Positions 44,564-54,472 of a DNA stretch of 64,000 bases are shown piece by piece. Below the pieces are notes generated by a model. The model saw nothing but the letters and a program-made list of their open reading frames with translations. It had not been told where the DNA came from and searched no databases. Origin of the DNA: Methylococcales bacterium (GTDB lineage Bacteria > Pseudomonadota > Gammaproteobacteria > Methylococcales > Methylomonadaceae); contig JAURYI010000107.1 in assembly GCA_030654015.1 (NCBI GenBank), positions 1 through 64,000 on the forward strand, in the 5' to 3' direction. The position numbers were made by a program, and so were the translations under genes. Position 1 is the stretch's first letter. The number at the start of each line of letters is the position of its first letter.

Positions 44564-47500
44564 AACCTTTCCTCTTTCGGTAAGCCGAATAATTTAAACA
44601 GAATAGGCAGTAAAAACAGCGTCAGAAAAGTTGATGATACCAAACCGCCGATGACCACAATGGCTAACGGGCGTTGAATTTCCGACCCTGGGCCCGTGGC
44701 AAATAACAACGGAATCAAACCAAACGCCGCGATACTCGCCGTCATCAACACAGGACGTAATCGCCGCGACGAACCTAAGGTAACCACTTTGATTATATCC
44801 ATGCCCATGGCTTTGAGCTGATTAAAATAACTCACCATCACCACGCCATTCAGCACCGCAATCCCCAACAAGGCAATAAAACCCACCGAGGCAGGCACGG
44901 ATAAATACTCACCTGACATCCACAAACCGAACACGCCGCCGACCATCGCCAACGGGATATTGGACAACACCAACACCGCTTGGCGTACTGAGCCGAAGGT
45001 GGAAAACAGCAACAAGAAAATCAACCCCAGTGCGATAGGCACAACCAGTGTAAGCGTTGCCGCCGCGCGTTGTTGGTTTTCAAACTGTCCGCCGAATTCC
45101 ACTGTGTAACCTATCGGTAATTTGATTTTTTCTTCCACGGCTTTGCGCGCTTCCTCCACAAAACTCACTAAATCACGCCCTTGAACATTACTACGCACTA
45201 CGGTAAAGCGTTGTCCTTTTTCGCGTCCGATAGACACCACGCCTTCGACTTTTTCAATTTTAGCAATCGCGGTGACCGGCACATGACCGCCATTCGGCAA
45301 CGTAATTTGCAGATTATCAAAATTCGCGGTGTTGCTTGAACCGCGCAAAATCAGTGGAGTGCGTTTAATGCCTTCCTGCACCACACCCAGATTTAAACCT
45401 TCAATCTGAGAACGCAACAGGTTTTCAATGCTGTCTGCATCCAGTCCTAAACGCCCCGCTGCTAATTTGTCGATAGTGAGTTGTAAAAACTGCATCCCGT
45501 CATTTTGTTTAGCGAACACATCACTTGAACCCGTAATATGTTTTAGAATTTCGGCGATTTCATTGGCTTTGTCATTAAGTATGGCGAGATCTGCACCGAA
45601 TAATTTAATCGCCACATCACCGCGTGTGCCTGTGAGCATTTCGGACACGCGCATTTCAATGGGTTGGGTAAATCCAAAGGCAATCCCTGGGGTTTGCGCC
45701 ATGACTTGTCGAATTTCTTCGATAAGTTCATCTTTGCTTTTCATGCGCCATTGGTCTTTGGGTTTTAATACTAAAAAGGTATCAGTTTCATTCAAGCCCA
45801 TCGGGTCTAAGCCCAATTCATCCGAACCTACCCTTGAGACAATCGTGGCAATTTCTGGGACGTTTTTCAGCAGATTTTTTTGCACTTGACCATCTAATGC
45901 CACCGAATTTGCCAGCGTGATAGACGGCAGTTTTTCCAATTGCAAAATAATGTCGCCTTCGTCCATCGTCGGCATAAAGGTACTGCCGATTTGGGTGAAT
46001 ACCACGCCCGTAATCACTAACAACACTGCCGCGCCAGTAAACACTTTTTTGCTGTTATTGAGACACCACAGCAAACTGGGTTGATAGAGTTTTTGCAGTT
46101 GACGCGGTAGCCACGGTTCTTCGTGTGAAACTTCTTTTAATAAATAAGAGGCAATCACCGGAATCACCGTGAGCGATAACACCAGCGAACCGCTGAGCGC
46201 GAAGACGATAGTCAACGCCACAGGGGTGAATAATTTCCCCTCCAAACCTTGCAAGGTCAGCAACGGTAAAAACACGATAATGATGATTAAAATCCCCGCA
46301 GTCACCGATGCGGCAACCTCTGCGGTGGCGCGGTAAATAATGTGTAAGCGCGGCAAACGTTGCGCGGTTTTGGTGTGCGCTAAGTGAGTGATAAGATTTT
46401 CCACCACCACCACAGCGGCATCGACCAGCATACCAATCGCAATCGCCAAGCCGCCTAAACTCATTAAGTTCGCCGACATCCCCATTTGTTTCATGAGTAT
46501 AAAGGTAAACAACGCCGCTAACGGCAACGCTAACGCCACCACCAACGCGGCGCGTAAATTGCCCAAAAATAAAATCAGCAACACGATAACCAAGACAATC
46601 GCTTCCAATAGCGCGTGTAATACGGTATCTACTGCTTTATCAACTAAATCGCCGCGATTGTAAAACACCTTGGTTTCCACGCCTTTGGGAAAACCTTTGC
46701 TGATTTCGGCGAGTTTGGCTTCAATGCCTGTAATCGTTTGTCGGGCATTCGCACCGCGCAAACTCAACACCAAACCTGTCACCGCTTCGCCCTGACCGTT
46801 TTTACTGACCGCGCCATAACGAGTCAACGCGCCAATGTTGACATCGCTAATATCAGCAACAGTAATGGGTATGCCATTTTTATTATCGACGACGATATTT
46901 TTCACATCCTCAAGGGTTTTAATCCGTCCTTCGGCACGGACAATCAGGGCTTCTTCCCCGTCAGTCAATCGCCCTGCCCCATCATTGCGATTATTGCTTT
47001 GAATGGCTTGTTGCAGTTTATCGAGACTGATGCCGCGTGCCGATAAGCGGGTATTATCAGGAATAATTTCAAAACTACGCACCAAACCGCCTAAGGAATT
47101 GACATCAGCAACCCCATTCACGGTACGCAACGCAGGACGTATCACCCAGTCCAATAAACTGCGCAACTCCATCAAACTCAAACCGCCGCCCTCTACCGAA
47201 AACATAAACATCTCACCTAGCGGCGTGGTCATCGGCGCGATACCGCCTTCGACACCTGCGGGTAGATTGCCCCATAAGGTATTCAAGCGTTCGGCAATTT
47301 GCTGTCTTGCCCAGAATATATCCGTACCTTCTTCAAAATCCACAGTAATATCAGTCATTGCGTATTTAGCCACCGAACGCAACATGGTTTGATGCGGAAT
47401 ACCCAATAACTCCACTTCAATGGGTGCGGTGATACGCGCTTCCACTTCTTCGGGTGTCATACCTGCCGCTTTAACAATAATTTTTACTTGCGTGGGTGAC

Positions 47501-47622
47501 ACTTCAGGAAACGCATCAATGGGAATATTAGTAAACGAGTAATAGCCGCCACCTGCCAACAACAAGACGACTATCATCATCAACAGCCGCTGACTGAGTG
47601 CGAAACGAATCAAGTGTGACAT
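44560..47622 (-). CDS. Heavy-metal efflux RND transporter (CusA/CzcA family)
   Basis: A 1020-residue proton-driven inner-membrane pump of the HME-RND family. N-terminal TM1 is followed by NIPIDAFPEVSPTQVKI and the porter domain. The TM4 signature is MSLGGLAIAIGMLVDAAVVVVEN, and the second half repeats the fold (LSVPASVGFIALLGIAVLNGVVMVSYFNQ). Together with the adaptor (47622) and the TolC-like channel (48767) it exports metal cations across the envelope. The metal (Cu/Ag, Zn/Co/Cd or Ni) cannot be told from the residues I can read. Confidence 0.95.
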   Translation of the reverse strand: MSHLIRFALSQRLLMMIVVLLLAGGGYYSFTNIPIDAFPEVSPTQVKIIVKAAGMTPEEVEARITAPIEVELLGIPHQTMLRSVAKYAMTDITVDFEEGTDIFWARQQIAERLNTLWGNLPAGVEGGIAPMTTPLGEMFMFSVEGGGLSLMELRSLLDWVIRPALRTVNGVADVNSLGGLVRSFEIIPDNTRLSARGISLDKLQQAIQSNNRNDGAGRLTDGEEALIVRAEGRIKTLEDVKNIVVDNKNGIPITVADISDVNIGALTRYGAVSKNGQGEAVTGLVLSLRGANARQTITGIEAKLAEISKGFPKGVETKVFYNRGDLVDKAVDTVLHALLEAIVLVIVLLILFLGNLRAALVVALALPLAALFTFILMKQMGMSANLMSLGGLAIAIGMLVDAAVVVVENLITHLAHTKTAQRLPRLHIIYRATAEVAASVTAGILIIIIVFLPLLTLQGLEGKLFTPVALTIVFALSGSLVLSLTVIPVIASYLLKEVSHEEPWLPRQLQKLYQPSLLWCLNNSKKVFTGAAVLLVITGVVFTQIGSTFMPTMDEGDIILQLEKLPSITLANSVALDGQVQKNLLKNVPEIATIVSRVGSDELGLDPMGLNETDTFLVLKPKDQWRMKSKDELIEEIRQVMAQTPGIAFGFTQPIEMRVSEMLTGTRGDVAIKLFGADLAILNDKANEIAEILKHITGSSDVFAKQNDGMQFLQLTIDKLAAGRLGLDADSIENLLRSQIEGLNLGVVQEGIKRTPLILRGSSNTANFDNLQITLPNGGHVPVTAIAKIEKVEGVVSIGREKGQRFTVVRSNVQGRDLVSFVEEARKAVEEKIKLPIGYTVEFGGQFENQQRAAATLTLVVPIALGLIFLLLFSTFGSVRQAVLVLSNIPLAMVGGVFGLWMSGEYLSVPASVGFIALLGIAVLNGVVMVSYFNQLKAMGMDIIKVVTLGSSRRLRPVLMTASIAAFGLIPLLFATGPGSEIQRPLAIVVIGGLVSSTFLTLFLLPILFKLFGLPKEERL

Positions 47623-48770
47623 TATTCTTCACTCCCCAAACCCAACCAGTTGGCTTTTAACGCCCCCGCGCCTTGAATCGCAATATCATTATCAGCCGAC
47701 AAGTCGCCGCTGATAAAGGAGTCTTCGCCTTGTTTGCCCATCACGGTAATCGGTGTCACGGCAAAACCTTCTTTAGTGCGTACAAAAATAAATGACTGAT
47801 TGTCGTTTTGTGCAATAGCGGCGTTAGGCACTTTAAATATCGGGGTATCGCTGGCTTGAATGATTTGAATGTTAATACGCTGCCCTGCCCTGATGGCTGC
47901 CTGCTTACCTTTAATCACTGCTCTAGCTAACACCGTTTGATTTTCAGCATTGACACTCTGCCCTAACAAGCTGATTTTTGCGGTAATGTCGGTATTTTCA
48001 ATCTGCACGGTATCGCCCATTTTCAAACTGGAGACCCGCTCTTGCGGAATGTTAATTTCCAGCCACAATTCATCGAGATTTGCGACGCGGTAAATAGGGG
48101 CTAAGCTATCAATGCGCTCACCTGCCACCGCCATACGTTCCATAATTACGCCCGTAATCGGTGCGCGTAGACTGTGCAGACTGGATAAACGATGGGTTTT
48201 AGCCAGCTGTGCAATGTCGCCTGTTGTCATACCCGCACTTTGTAGTAGCTGTTTATGTTCATCGGCTTCCGAGACAAAAGCATTGTATTGCGCTTGGGTT
48301 TCTTGCCAACGACGGTCGGCAATCACCCCTTCCTGCAACATTTTTTTATCACGCTGATAAAAAACCGACCCCAGTTGTAACTCACTCAACGCCTTAAGAT
48401 ATAAGCGTTGCATAGACAGCAAATCGGGACTATTCAGTTCAACCAACACCTCGCCTTTTTTAACGTTATCGCCTATCGCCGCATTGAGTTTAGTGATAAG
48501 TCCTGCTTGTGATGCACTGACCACATATTCCTGCTCAGGCGGTACAACCACTTTAGCAGGTGCGGTTAAGAGCGGCACTTGGGTAGCGGCTTGTAATTTA
48601 CCCAGCATTACGCCCAGATTGCCGAGATTTTGTGAGGATATTTTTACGTTGTTTTCGGCGTGCGCGGGGGTGTAAAACGAAAAACTCAACGCGATTAGCA
48701 ATAACGAGGTGCGGGTAATGACTGCCAGTCCTGTGAAGGACTGGCAGTCATGTTTAAATTTCGTACTCAT
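47622..48770 (-). CDS. RND efflux periplasmic adaptor subunit
   Basis: A 382-residue membrane-fusion protein. After a signal peptide (LLLIALSFSFYTPAHA), a lipoyl half-motif VSASQAGLITKLNAAIGDNVKKGEVLVELNSPDLL is followed by an alpha-hairpin. The second lipoyl half is LHSLRAPITGVIMERMAVAGERID, and a beta-barrel domain closes. It shares one base with the pump gene and 4 with the TolC gene. Its N-terminus is odd: codons 7-17 (HDCQSFTGLAV) come from a palindromic repeat at 48718-48751 that lies inside the gene ahead of the signal peptide. Confidence 0.92.
   Translation of the reverse strand: MSTKFKHDCQSFTGLAVITRTSLLLIALSFSFYTPAHAENNVKISSQNLGNLGVMLGKLQAATQVPLLTAPAKVVVPPEQEYVVSASQAGLITKLNAAIGDNVKKGEVLVELNSPDLLSMQRLYLKALSELQLGSVFYQRDKKMLQEGVIADRRWQETQAQYNAFVSEADEHKQLLQSAGMTTGDIAQLAKTHRLSSLHSLRAPITGVIMERMAVAGERIDSLAPIYRVANLDELWLEINIPQERVSSLKMGDTVQIENTDITAKISLLGQSVNAENQTVLARAVIKGKQAAIRAGQRINIQIIQASDTPIFKVPNAAIAQNDNQSFIFVRTKEGFAVTPITVMGKQGEDSFISGDLSADNDIAIQGAGALKANWLGLGSEE
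48718..48751. repeat. 34-bp palindrome inside the adaptor coding region
   Basis: ATGACTGCCAGTCC and GGACTGGCAGTCAT are perfect 14-base arms around TGTGAA. A second copy with one wobble pair is at 51696-51728, outside genes. Here it keeps the adaptor frame open and lies next to the TolC-adaptor overlap. Confidence 0.88.
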
Positions 48771-50026
48771 GGCATTACCCCGACGGCTTGGTTATACAGG
48801 GCAATATCACGTTCTAACATTACCGCTCGTTCTTTGGCATTTAACGCCGCTTGTTGTGCTTTCGCGCCAATTCTTAACAAATCCATTAAATCAATCTCAC
48901 CGACTGAAAACGCGGTTTTACTCATGTTCAACAGACTTTCAGTGGCTGTTTTTAACTCATTGGCATTGGCAAGTTCGGCATGATTAACCTCTAAATTATG
49001 TTCTGCCTCGTGATGCGCCTGTTTTAAATCCCGAAATAATTGTTCACGTTCTGCGATTAATTTATTCAATTCCACATTGATAGCGGCAACCTGAGGCGCG
49101 AGATGATCGCTACCGCCAAAAGGGATATTGACACCGATACTAAAACTGGCGGTGTGATTACTCGCGGTATTACCCATATCGCCATTAACACCTGCCAGAA
49201 CATTGGTTTGCCCAGAGCCAACCGCTTTCATGGCATCGAGTGCCGCTTGTTTGAGGTTAATCTGGCTGTTAATGGCGACTAAAGCAGGATGATTCTGCTC
49301 AACTTCTTTTAAATCGACCAGCTTCTCATGATAATCTTTCGGCACTTTGGTGATTTGAGTGATGCTGGCATACCGTTTGCGAGCGTGCATTAATTCGGCT
49401 TCCGCCTGAATCAGCGTAGAGCGTTTTTGTAATAATTCGGTTTGTGCCAACAACACATCCGAACGCGGCAAATCGCCTAATTCAACCCGCCGCCCGATTT
49501 TTTCATGCAGTTGCTCATACACCTTGATTTCTTCTTGTGCCTGTTCATAGCGAATTTTTTGTAAATCCAACTCCCATAACGCACCTCTCACCAACCCTGC
49601 TACACGCAATTTAGTGGCAATCGTTTGGGTTTTCGCGCTGGTATCGGCTTGCTCACCAACAGCAAGTTCTGCATCACGCTGCCCGATATTCCACAACGGC
49701 ACTTGCACGCCTGCATTGATAAAATGCAGCCTACCGCCATTTGCTCCCGTAGCGGCTTCCTCAAAACTATAACTGGCTTGTGACGCGCCCGCCGTCCAGC
49801 TTTTACCACGCTGGGCAAGTGCGGCGGCTTGGTCTTCCAGCGCGTTAAGCCACGCCATATCGGGGAATTTTTCCAGCGTTAAATCGACGACTTTAGCTAA
49901 AGTCAATCCATTATCAATTTCAATCGGGTCTTCGTGCGCGACTATCGGAGTCGATTCAGCAAAACTTAACGAGGTGGTCAGCCAAAAGGCAAACAAACAC
50001 CTGCTAACAAGGTTTAAAGCAAACAT
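48767..50026 (-). CDS. TolC-family outer-membrane efflux channel
   Basis: A 419-residue outer-membrane factor. After a signal peptide, the two OEP repeats are seen: NGLTLAKVVDLTLEKFPDMAWLNALEDQAAALAQRGKS in the first half, and YHEKLVDLKEVEQNHPALVAINSQINLKQAALDAMKAVG, then GVNIPFGG, in the second. The family in CzcC/CusC operons is usually 400-460 residues. It is the second gene of the efflux operon, ending in a 4-base overlap with the adaptor. Confidence 0.92.
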   Translation of the reverse strand: MFALNLVSRCLFAFWLTTSLSFAESTPIVAHEDPIEIDNGLTLAKVVDLTLEKFPDMAWLNALEDQAAALAQRGKSWTAGASQASYSFEEAATGANGGRLHFINAGVQVPLWNIGQRDAELAVGEQADTSAKTQTIATKLRVAGLVRGALWELDLQKIRYEQAQEEIKVYEQLHEKIGRRVELGDLPRSDVLLAQTELLQKRSTLIQAEAELMHARKRYASITQITKVPKDYHEKLVDLKEVEQNHPALVAINSQINLKQAALDAMKAVGSGQTNVLAGVNGDMGNTASNHTASFSIGVNIPFGGSDHLAPQVAAINVELNKLIAEREQLFRDLKQAHHEAEHNLEVNHAELANANELKTATESLLNMSKTAFSVGEIDLMDLLRIGAKAQQAALNAKERAVMLERDIALYNQAVGVMP

Positions 50027-50102
50027 AAGAGGGACTCATTGTGTACAAATAACAAAATAAACAGCGTGAGTGTAACGACGCTGATTTCACATAGGGAAAA
50101 GA

Positions 50103-50549
50103 CTAGAGGTATGCAGGTGGAGCGCGGGCAGAATGCGGAGAATGATTGAATTGACTCAGCGACAGCACGACAGGTGTGTGCAGCGGTCGGTAAAAAATGA
50201 CAGAACGTGCTGGAAATACCGTAGGGGACGATGCAAGATAATCAGCACAATACCCATCAGCGATGATTTTGTATGCTCGCTGTACAGGCATTGCAAGGTC
50301 TCGACCAAGCCCTGCATCAATACCGACCACCTGCCCTTCAATATCACTGCAAACCGATGATACTTGACACAAAATAGGCTGCGTCGTTTCAAACGCGCTT
50401 TCTGATAAAGATTGCGTATAAACTTCAAGCTCTGGGATGTGCAGACCTTGTGTCGAAAAATGCTCGCCAGTATGCGCATGGACTAATGGTGCAATACATT
50501 GCAACAGTACCAGAACAAAAACCAGAAATGGGCGAAGTGAGAAAATCAT
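50103..50549 (-). CDS. CzcI-like small exported protein
   Basis: A 148-residue protein with a signal sequence (FLVFVLVLLQCIAPLVHA) and HTGEH just after the cleavage site. It has a cysteine-bearing middle and a C-terminus HSPHSARAPPAYL, of the RxPPA type found in small proteins (CzcI/DUF2946-like) that precede metal-efflux operons. It is 77 bases upstream of the TolC gene on the same strand and probably the first gene of that operon. It may sense metal or modulate the pump; this rests on context. Confidence 0.62.
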   Translation of the reverse strand: MIFSLRPFLVFVLVLLQCIAPLVHAHTGEHFSTQGLHIPELEVYTQSLSESAFETTQPILCQVSSVCSDIEGQVVGIDAGLGRDLAMPVQRAYKIIADGYCADYLASSPTVFPARSVIFYRPLHTPVVLSLSQFNHSPHSARAPPAYL

Positions 50550-50714
50550 GGAGGCAATATAGGCTATTAAAAAAAAATTAACAACGTGGTGGCGTAATTA
50601 TATCTCCGTTAATCGTTCAGTTTCTATTTAGCTTTGCTATCATAATATGCTATGCAATCCCATAAAATACTCACAAGGTGTGAGCGTATTTTTATATTTT
50701 TCAAGGCTATTATT

Positions 50715-51680
50715 ATGAATGCTCATTCTCGGTTTACGTTGGTATTGAGTGCGATACTGCTGTCTCATGTTGTATCGTGTTCAACGACACCGACACACTC
50801 TTATTACCAATCGCCTCCGCGTTACGCGAATGCGCCACCTTATAATAATTGGCAGCGTAATAATTACAATCAAACCGCATATCCGAATAATAATTATGGC
50901 TACAGTAATTATGGCAATAATTATGGTGGCGGTGCTGGTCAGAATGGTTATGGCTACAACGGCTACAGCCAGAATGGACGTAAAAATAATAATCGGCAGC
51001 CCATAGAAACGCCACAACAGCAACAATATCGTATGCAGGCAGAAGCGCAACAACAACGCTTGCAAGCTGACATGAATAAACAACGTATGCAGGCCGAATT
51101 CCAGCAAGAACAGCAAAAAGCCCTGTTGCAACAGCAACAGCAACGTGTTCAATCCGAAGTGGAAAAACAGCGTCTACTGAACGAATACCAGCAACAAAAA
51201 GCGATAGCCGAAGCCCAGCAACAACAGAAACAAGCCGAGTTTGCGCAACAGCAACAGCGGATGCAGGTAGAAGCAGAACAGCAACGTTTGCAAGCCGAAG
51301 CGCAACAGCAAGTACAACGCGCTCAAGCCGAGGCAGTACAGCAACAGCAAGCCATGCAGGTGCAGGCAGAACAGCAACGGATGCAAGCGGAATTCCAACA
51401 GCAAGCTGCACAAGCTCAAGCAGAACAACAGCGCATCCAAGCCGAAGCCCTACAACAGCAACAGCGGATGCAGGCAGAAGCAGAACAGCAACGCTTGCAA
51501 GCCGAAGCGCAACTGCAAGTACAACGCGCTCAAGCCGAAGCATTACAGCAACAACAAGCCGCCCAAGCTGCCGCCGCTCAACAACAGGCAGAACAGCAAG
51601 CCGCCGCACAAAGAGCCATTGATGCGGCTAAAAAGAAAGCGGAATGTGAAGCGGCAGGATTGCCTGATTGTGATAAGTAA
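50715..51680 (+). CDS. Gln-rich coiled-coil lipoprotein
   Basis: A 321-residue protein. The start is the ATG at 50715 (AAGG upstream); the frame from 50652 is longer but adds nothing familiar. Lipobox SHVVSC gives an acylated C22. A Tyr/Asn-rich stretch (YNNWQRNNYNQTAYPNNNYG) is followed by ~200 residues of near-repeats such as QQQRMQAEAEQQRLQAEAQ, a continuous coiled coil. It ends ECEAAGLPDCDK. The repeated DNA also opens long antisense frames, which I regard as artefacts. A structural envelope role is likely. Confidence 0.72.
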   Translation: MNAHSRFTLVLSAILLSHVVSCSTTPTHSYYQSPPRYANAPPYNNWQRNNYNQTAYPNNNYGYSNYGNNYGGGAGQNGYGYNGYSQNGRKNNNRQPIETPQQQQYRMQAEAQQQRLQADMNKQRMQAEFQQEQQKALLQQQQQRVQSEVEKQRLLNEYQQQKAIAEAQQQQKQAEFAQQQQRMQVEAEQQRLQAEAQQQVQRAQAEAVQQQQAMQVQAEQQRMQAEFQQQAAQAQAEQQRIQAEALQQQQRMQAEAEQQRLQAEAQLQVQRAQAEALQQQQAAQAAAAQQQAEQQAAAQRAIDAAKKKAECEAAGLPDCDK

Positions 51681-51695
51681 TGGGTTAATTCCATA

Positions 51696-51728
51696 ATGAC
51701 TGCCAGTTCTTAAAGGACTGGCAGTCAT
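51696..51728. repeat. 33-bp palindrome, GACTGCCAGT family (copy 2)
   Basis: ATGACTGCCAGTTCT pairs with AGGACTGGCAGTCAT with one G-T wobble. It lies between convergent genes (the Gln-rich lipoprotein and pepN). Confidence 0.82.
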
Positions 51729-51754
51729 AGCTAAACAAAGTTAATAACTCACCG

Positions 51755-54370
51755 CTAAACCAGACTTTTACTCGCCACTTCATACACGTCTTTAGAAATA
51801 TCTGGCGTGTGCATAATGCGTTCCAATTGCGCTTTCATCAACGCCTGACGTGCTGAATCAAAACGTCGCCATGACGTTAATGCACCGACCATGCGCGAGG
51901 CAACTTGTGGATTCAGCGTATTCAGGGCAATAATCTGGTCAGCAAGAAACGCATAACCCTGACCGTTTGCCGCATGAAAATGCACGGGGTTCGCCTGACT
52001 GAATGCACCAATCACTGAGCGCACGCGATTAGGGTTTTTTAAGTCAAATGCGGGGTGTTCCATTAATGCTTGTACGGTAGCAAAGGTGTCTGGCGCGGAG
52101 CTGGATGCCTGTAACGCAAACCATTTATCCACCACTAACGCTTCCGCCTGCCATTGCTGATAAAAACTCGCTAAACACGCGGGTTTTTCAGGGTGTGCGC
52201 TGTTGACTATCACCGACAATGCCGCCATTTGGTCGGTCATATTACCCGCATCCGCAAATTGCGCACTTGCCCACTGCTGAATATCAGGCTGTTCGAGTTT
52301 GCTTAAATACGCCAGACAAATGTTTTTAATACGTCTGCGTCCAATCGCACCCGCATCAAACATCCCTGATTCATCACGATGATTGGCGGTATAAATGGCT
52401 TTAAATTCAGCTTGCAGCTGTTCGGCTAAAGTGCGTAATACCAATTCTCGTGCCTGATGAATGCCTAGCACATCAATCACGCGCATTTGTTCGGCCAAAT
52501 AGGTTTCGGACGGCAGACTGAGCAATAAGGAAAAATACGCCAAGTCAGTCCAGTCATGCGCCAAAACCTGTTTAAATGCGGTGACAATAATCGGATTAAC
52601 CTGTAGCGGGCGGTTATTTTGCAAGTCGTCAACCAAGCCTAAAATAATCTTGCCTGCCAGTTCCTGCCCTGCTTCCCAGCGGTTAAATTCGTCGCTGTCA
52701 TAGCTCAATAAAAATGCCAGTTCTTCCAGACTACGTTCCATCACTAATTTCACAGGCGCGGAAAAACCTCTCAATATTGATACGACAGGCGGCTGTTTCA
52801 GTTCGGTAAAGGTGAATACCTGCTCGGCTTCGGTGAGTTGCAAAATTACTTCATCGGTTGCCGCCGTGCCGTCTGGGTTTAATAAGCCGACAGTCACAGG
52901 AATATGCAGCGGCGGTTTAACGGTTTGATTCGGTGTCGGCGGGCAGTGTTGTTTAATAGTCAACGCCAAGGTTTCAGCCGCTGCGTCATAGTGTTGCGAT
53001 ACGGTTAACACAGGCGTTCCCGCTTGTTCATACCAGCGGCGGAACTGGGTTAAATCAACCGCGTTGGCATCTTCCATCGCCTTAACAAAATCTTCGCAAG
53101 TGACTGCTTGTCCATCATGACGGTCAAAATATAAATCACTGCCTTTACGAAACCCGTCCACACCGACCAAGGTACGAATCATGCGCACCACTTCCGCGCC
53201 TTTTTCATACACGGTCAGCGTGTAAAAATTGTTAATCTCAATATAGGCTTCGGGGCGTATCGGATGCGCAAGCGGGCCTGCATCTTCGGCAAACTGGCGG
53301 GTGCGTAGCATATTGACATCTTCGATACGTTTCACGCCTTTGGAGGTTCTATCAGCGGTAAATTCCTGATCCCTAAAAACGGTAAAACCTTCTTTCAAAC
53401 TGAGTTGAAACCAGTCGCGACAAGTAACGCGATTACCCGACCAGTTATGAAAATACTCATGCCCGATGACCCCTTCGATATGTTCATAATCAAAATCGGT
53501 CGCGGTATCTGGACGCGCCAGTACAAACTTGGTATTAAAGACATTCAGCCCTTTATTTTCCATCGCGCCCATATTGAAATGGCTGACGGCAACAATCATG
53601 TATAAGTCTAAATCATACTCACGCCCATAGACTTGTTCATCCCAGAGCATGGCATTTTTTAACGATTGAATCGCATGACCGCATTTGTCTTTATCGTGGG
53701 CTTCGACAAAAATTTCTAAATCGACAGTGCGTCCTGACATCGTGGTAAAGGTATCTGCCACACATTCCAACTGCCCCGCCACCAGCGCGAATAAATAACA
53801 GGGTTTGTTAAACGGATCTTCCCACGTTACAAAATGGCGGTTGCCATCCAAATCACCATGATGGATGTTATTACCATTAGATAACAGCACAGGATAACGG
53901 TCTTTATCGCCGACTAAGGTGGTGGTGAAGCGTGTCATCACATCGGGTCTATCGAAAAAATAAGTGATTTTTCTAAAGCCTTCCGCTTCGCATTGCGTGC
54001 AGAGCATTCCATTGGACAGATACAAACCTTCCAGCGCGGTATTGGCTTTGGGATTGATGGTATTTTCAATGGTCAGTACAAAACTGTGTTGTTGCGGGAC
54101 ATTATGAATAATCAGCGAATCTGCCGTCAGGCTATAGTCCGCCTCGGTCAATTCAGTGTCATCGTTTAATACCACGCGCAACAGCGTGAGGTTTTCGCCG
54201 TTCAACGTCAATGAAGCCGCAGACGACACACTGGCGGGATTACGCACCATCACCATGCGCGACATAACCTGCGTATTGTCATCATCCAGTGTGAAATTTA
54301 ACGCCACGCTGTCAATTAAATATTCAGGAACGGTGTAGTTTTTCAGGTAAGTAGTTTGTGGGTTGTTCAT
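51755..54370 (-). CDS. pepN: Aminopeptidase N
   Basis: An 871-residue cytoplasmic M1 zinc aminopeptidase. I start at the ATG at 54368-54370 (MNNPQTT...); the longer frame to 54454 runs through a repeat. GAMEN is at 268-272, the zinc site is H304-E-Y-F-H308 with E327 in SLKEG, and the E. coli-type C-terminal superhelix ends FDSARQALMKAQLERI. It releases N-terminal amino acids from peptides. Transcribed with its own promoter between the repeat at 54398 and the lipoprotein gene. Confidence 0.97.
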   Translation of the reverse strand: MNNPQTTYLKNYTVPEYLIDSVALNFTLDDDNTQVMSRMVMVRNPASVSSAASLTLNGENLTLLRVVLNDDTELTEADYSLTADSLIIHNVPQQHSFVLTIENTINPKANTALEGLYLSNGMLCTQCEAEGFRKITYFFDRPDVMTRFTTTLVGDKDRYPVLLSNGNNIHHGDLDGNRHFVTWEDPFNKPCYLFALVAGQLECVADTFTTMSGRTVDLEIFVEAHDKDKCGHAIQSLKNAMLWDEQVYGREYDLDLYMIVAVSHFNMGAMENKGLNVFNTKFVLARPDTATDFDYEHIEGVIGHEYFHNWSGNRVTCRDWFQLSLKEGFTVFRDQEFTADRTSKGVKRIEDVNMLRTRQFAEDAGPLAHPIRPEAYIEINNFYTLTVYEKGAEVVRMIRTLVGVDGFRKGSDLYFDRHDGQAVTCEDFVKAMEDANAVDLTQFRRWYEQAGTPVLTVSQHYDAAAETLALTIKQHCPPTPNQTVKPPLHIPVTVGLLNPDGTAATDEVILQLTEAEQVFTFTELKQPPVVSILRGFSAPVKLVMERSLEELAFLLSYDSDEFNRWEAGQELAGKIILGLVDDLQNNRPLQVNPIIVTAFKQVLAHDWTDLAYFSLLLSLPSETYLAEQMRVIDVLGIHQARELVLRTLAEQLQAEFKAIYTANHRDESGMFDAGAIGRRRIKNICLAYLSKLEQPDIQQWASAQFADAGNMTDQMAALSVIVNSAHPEKPACLASFYQQWQAEALVVDKWFALQASSSAPDTFATVQALMEHPAFDLKNPNRVRSVIGAFSQANPVHFHAANGQGYAFLADQIIALNTLNPQVASRMVGALTSWRRFDSARQALMKAQLERIMHTPDISKDVYEVASKSLV

Positions 54371-54397
54371 GATAAATGACTTAAAAAGTTTAAAAAG

Positions 54398-54472
54398 GTA
54401 GGGTGGGCAACGCTTTTTTGCCCACCACATTGATATAGTGTAAAAGGTGGGCAAAAAAACTGCTCACCCTAC
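54398..54472. repeat. GTAGGGTGGGC...GCTCACCCTAC inverted repeat overlapping the glnD stop
   Basis: GTAGGGTG at 54398 and CACCCTAC at 54465-54472 bound a 75-base element with an inner GGTGGGCAAAAAA/TTTTTTGCCCACC palindrome. The right arm contributes the TAG stop codon of glnD (54469-54471). A related GTGGGC-type remnant lies near 25060. Confidence 0.75.

Noticed and set aside
50734-51609. 291-codon antisense ORF opposite the Gln-rich lipoprotein
   Set aside because: It mirrors the CAG/CAA repeats, giving Val/Ala/Leu-rich low complexity without a family match; the plus-strand frame has a lipobox and ribosome site.
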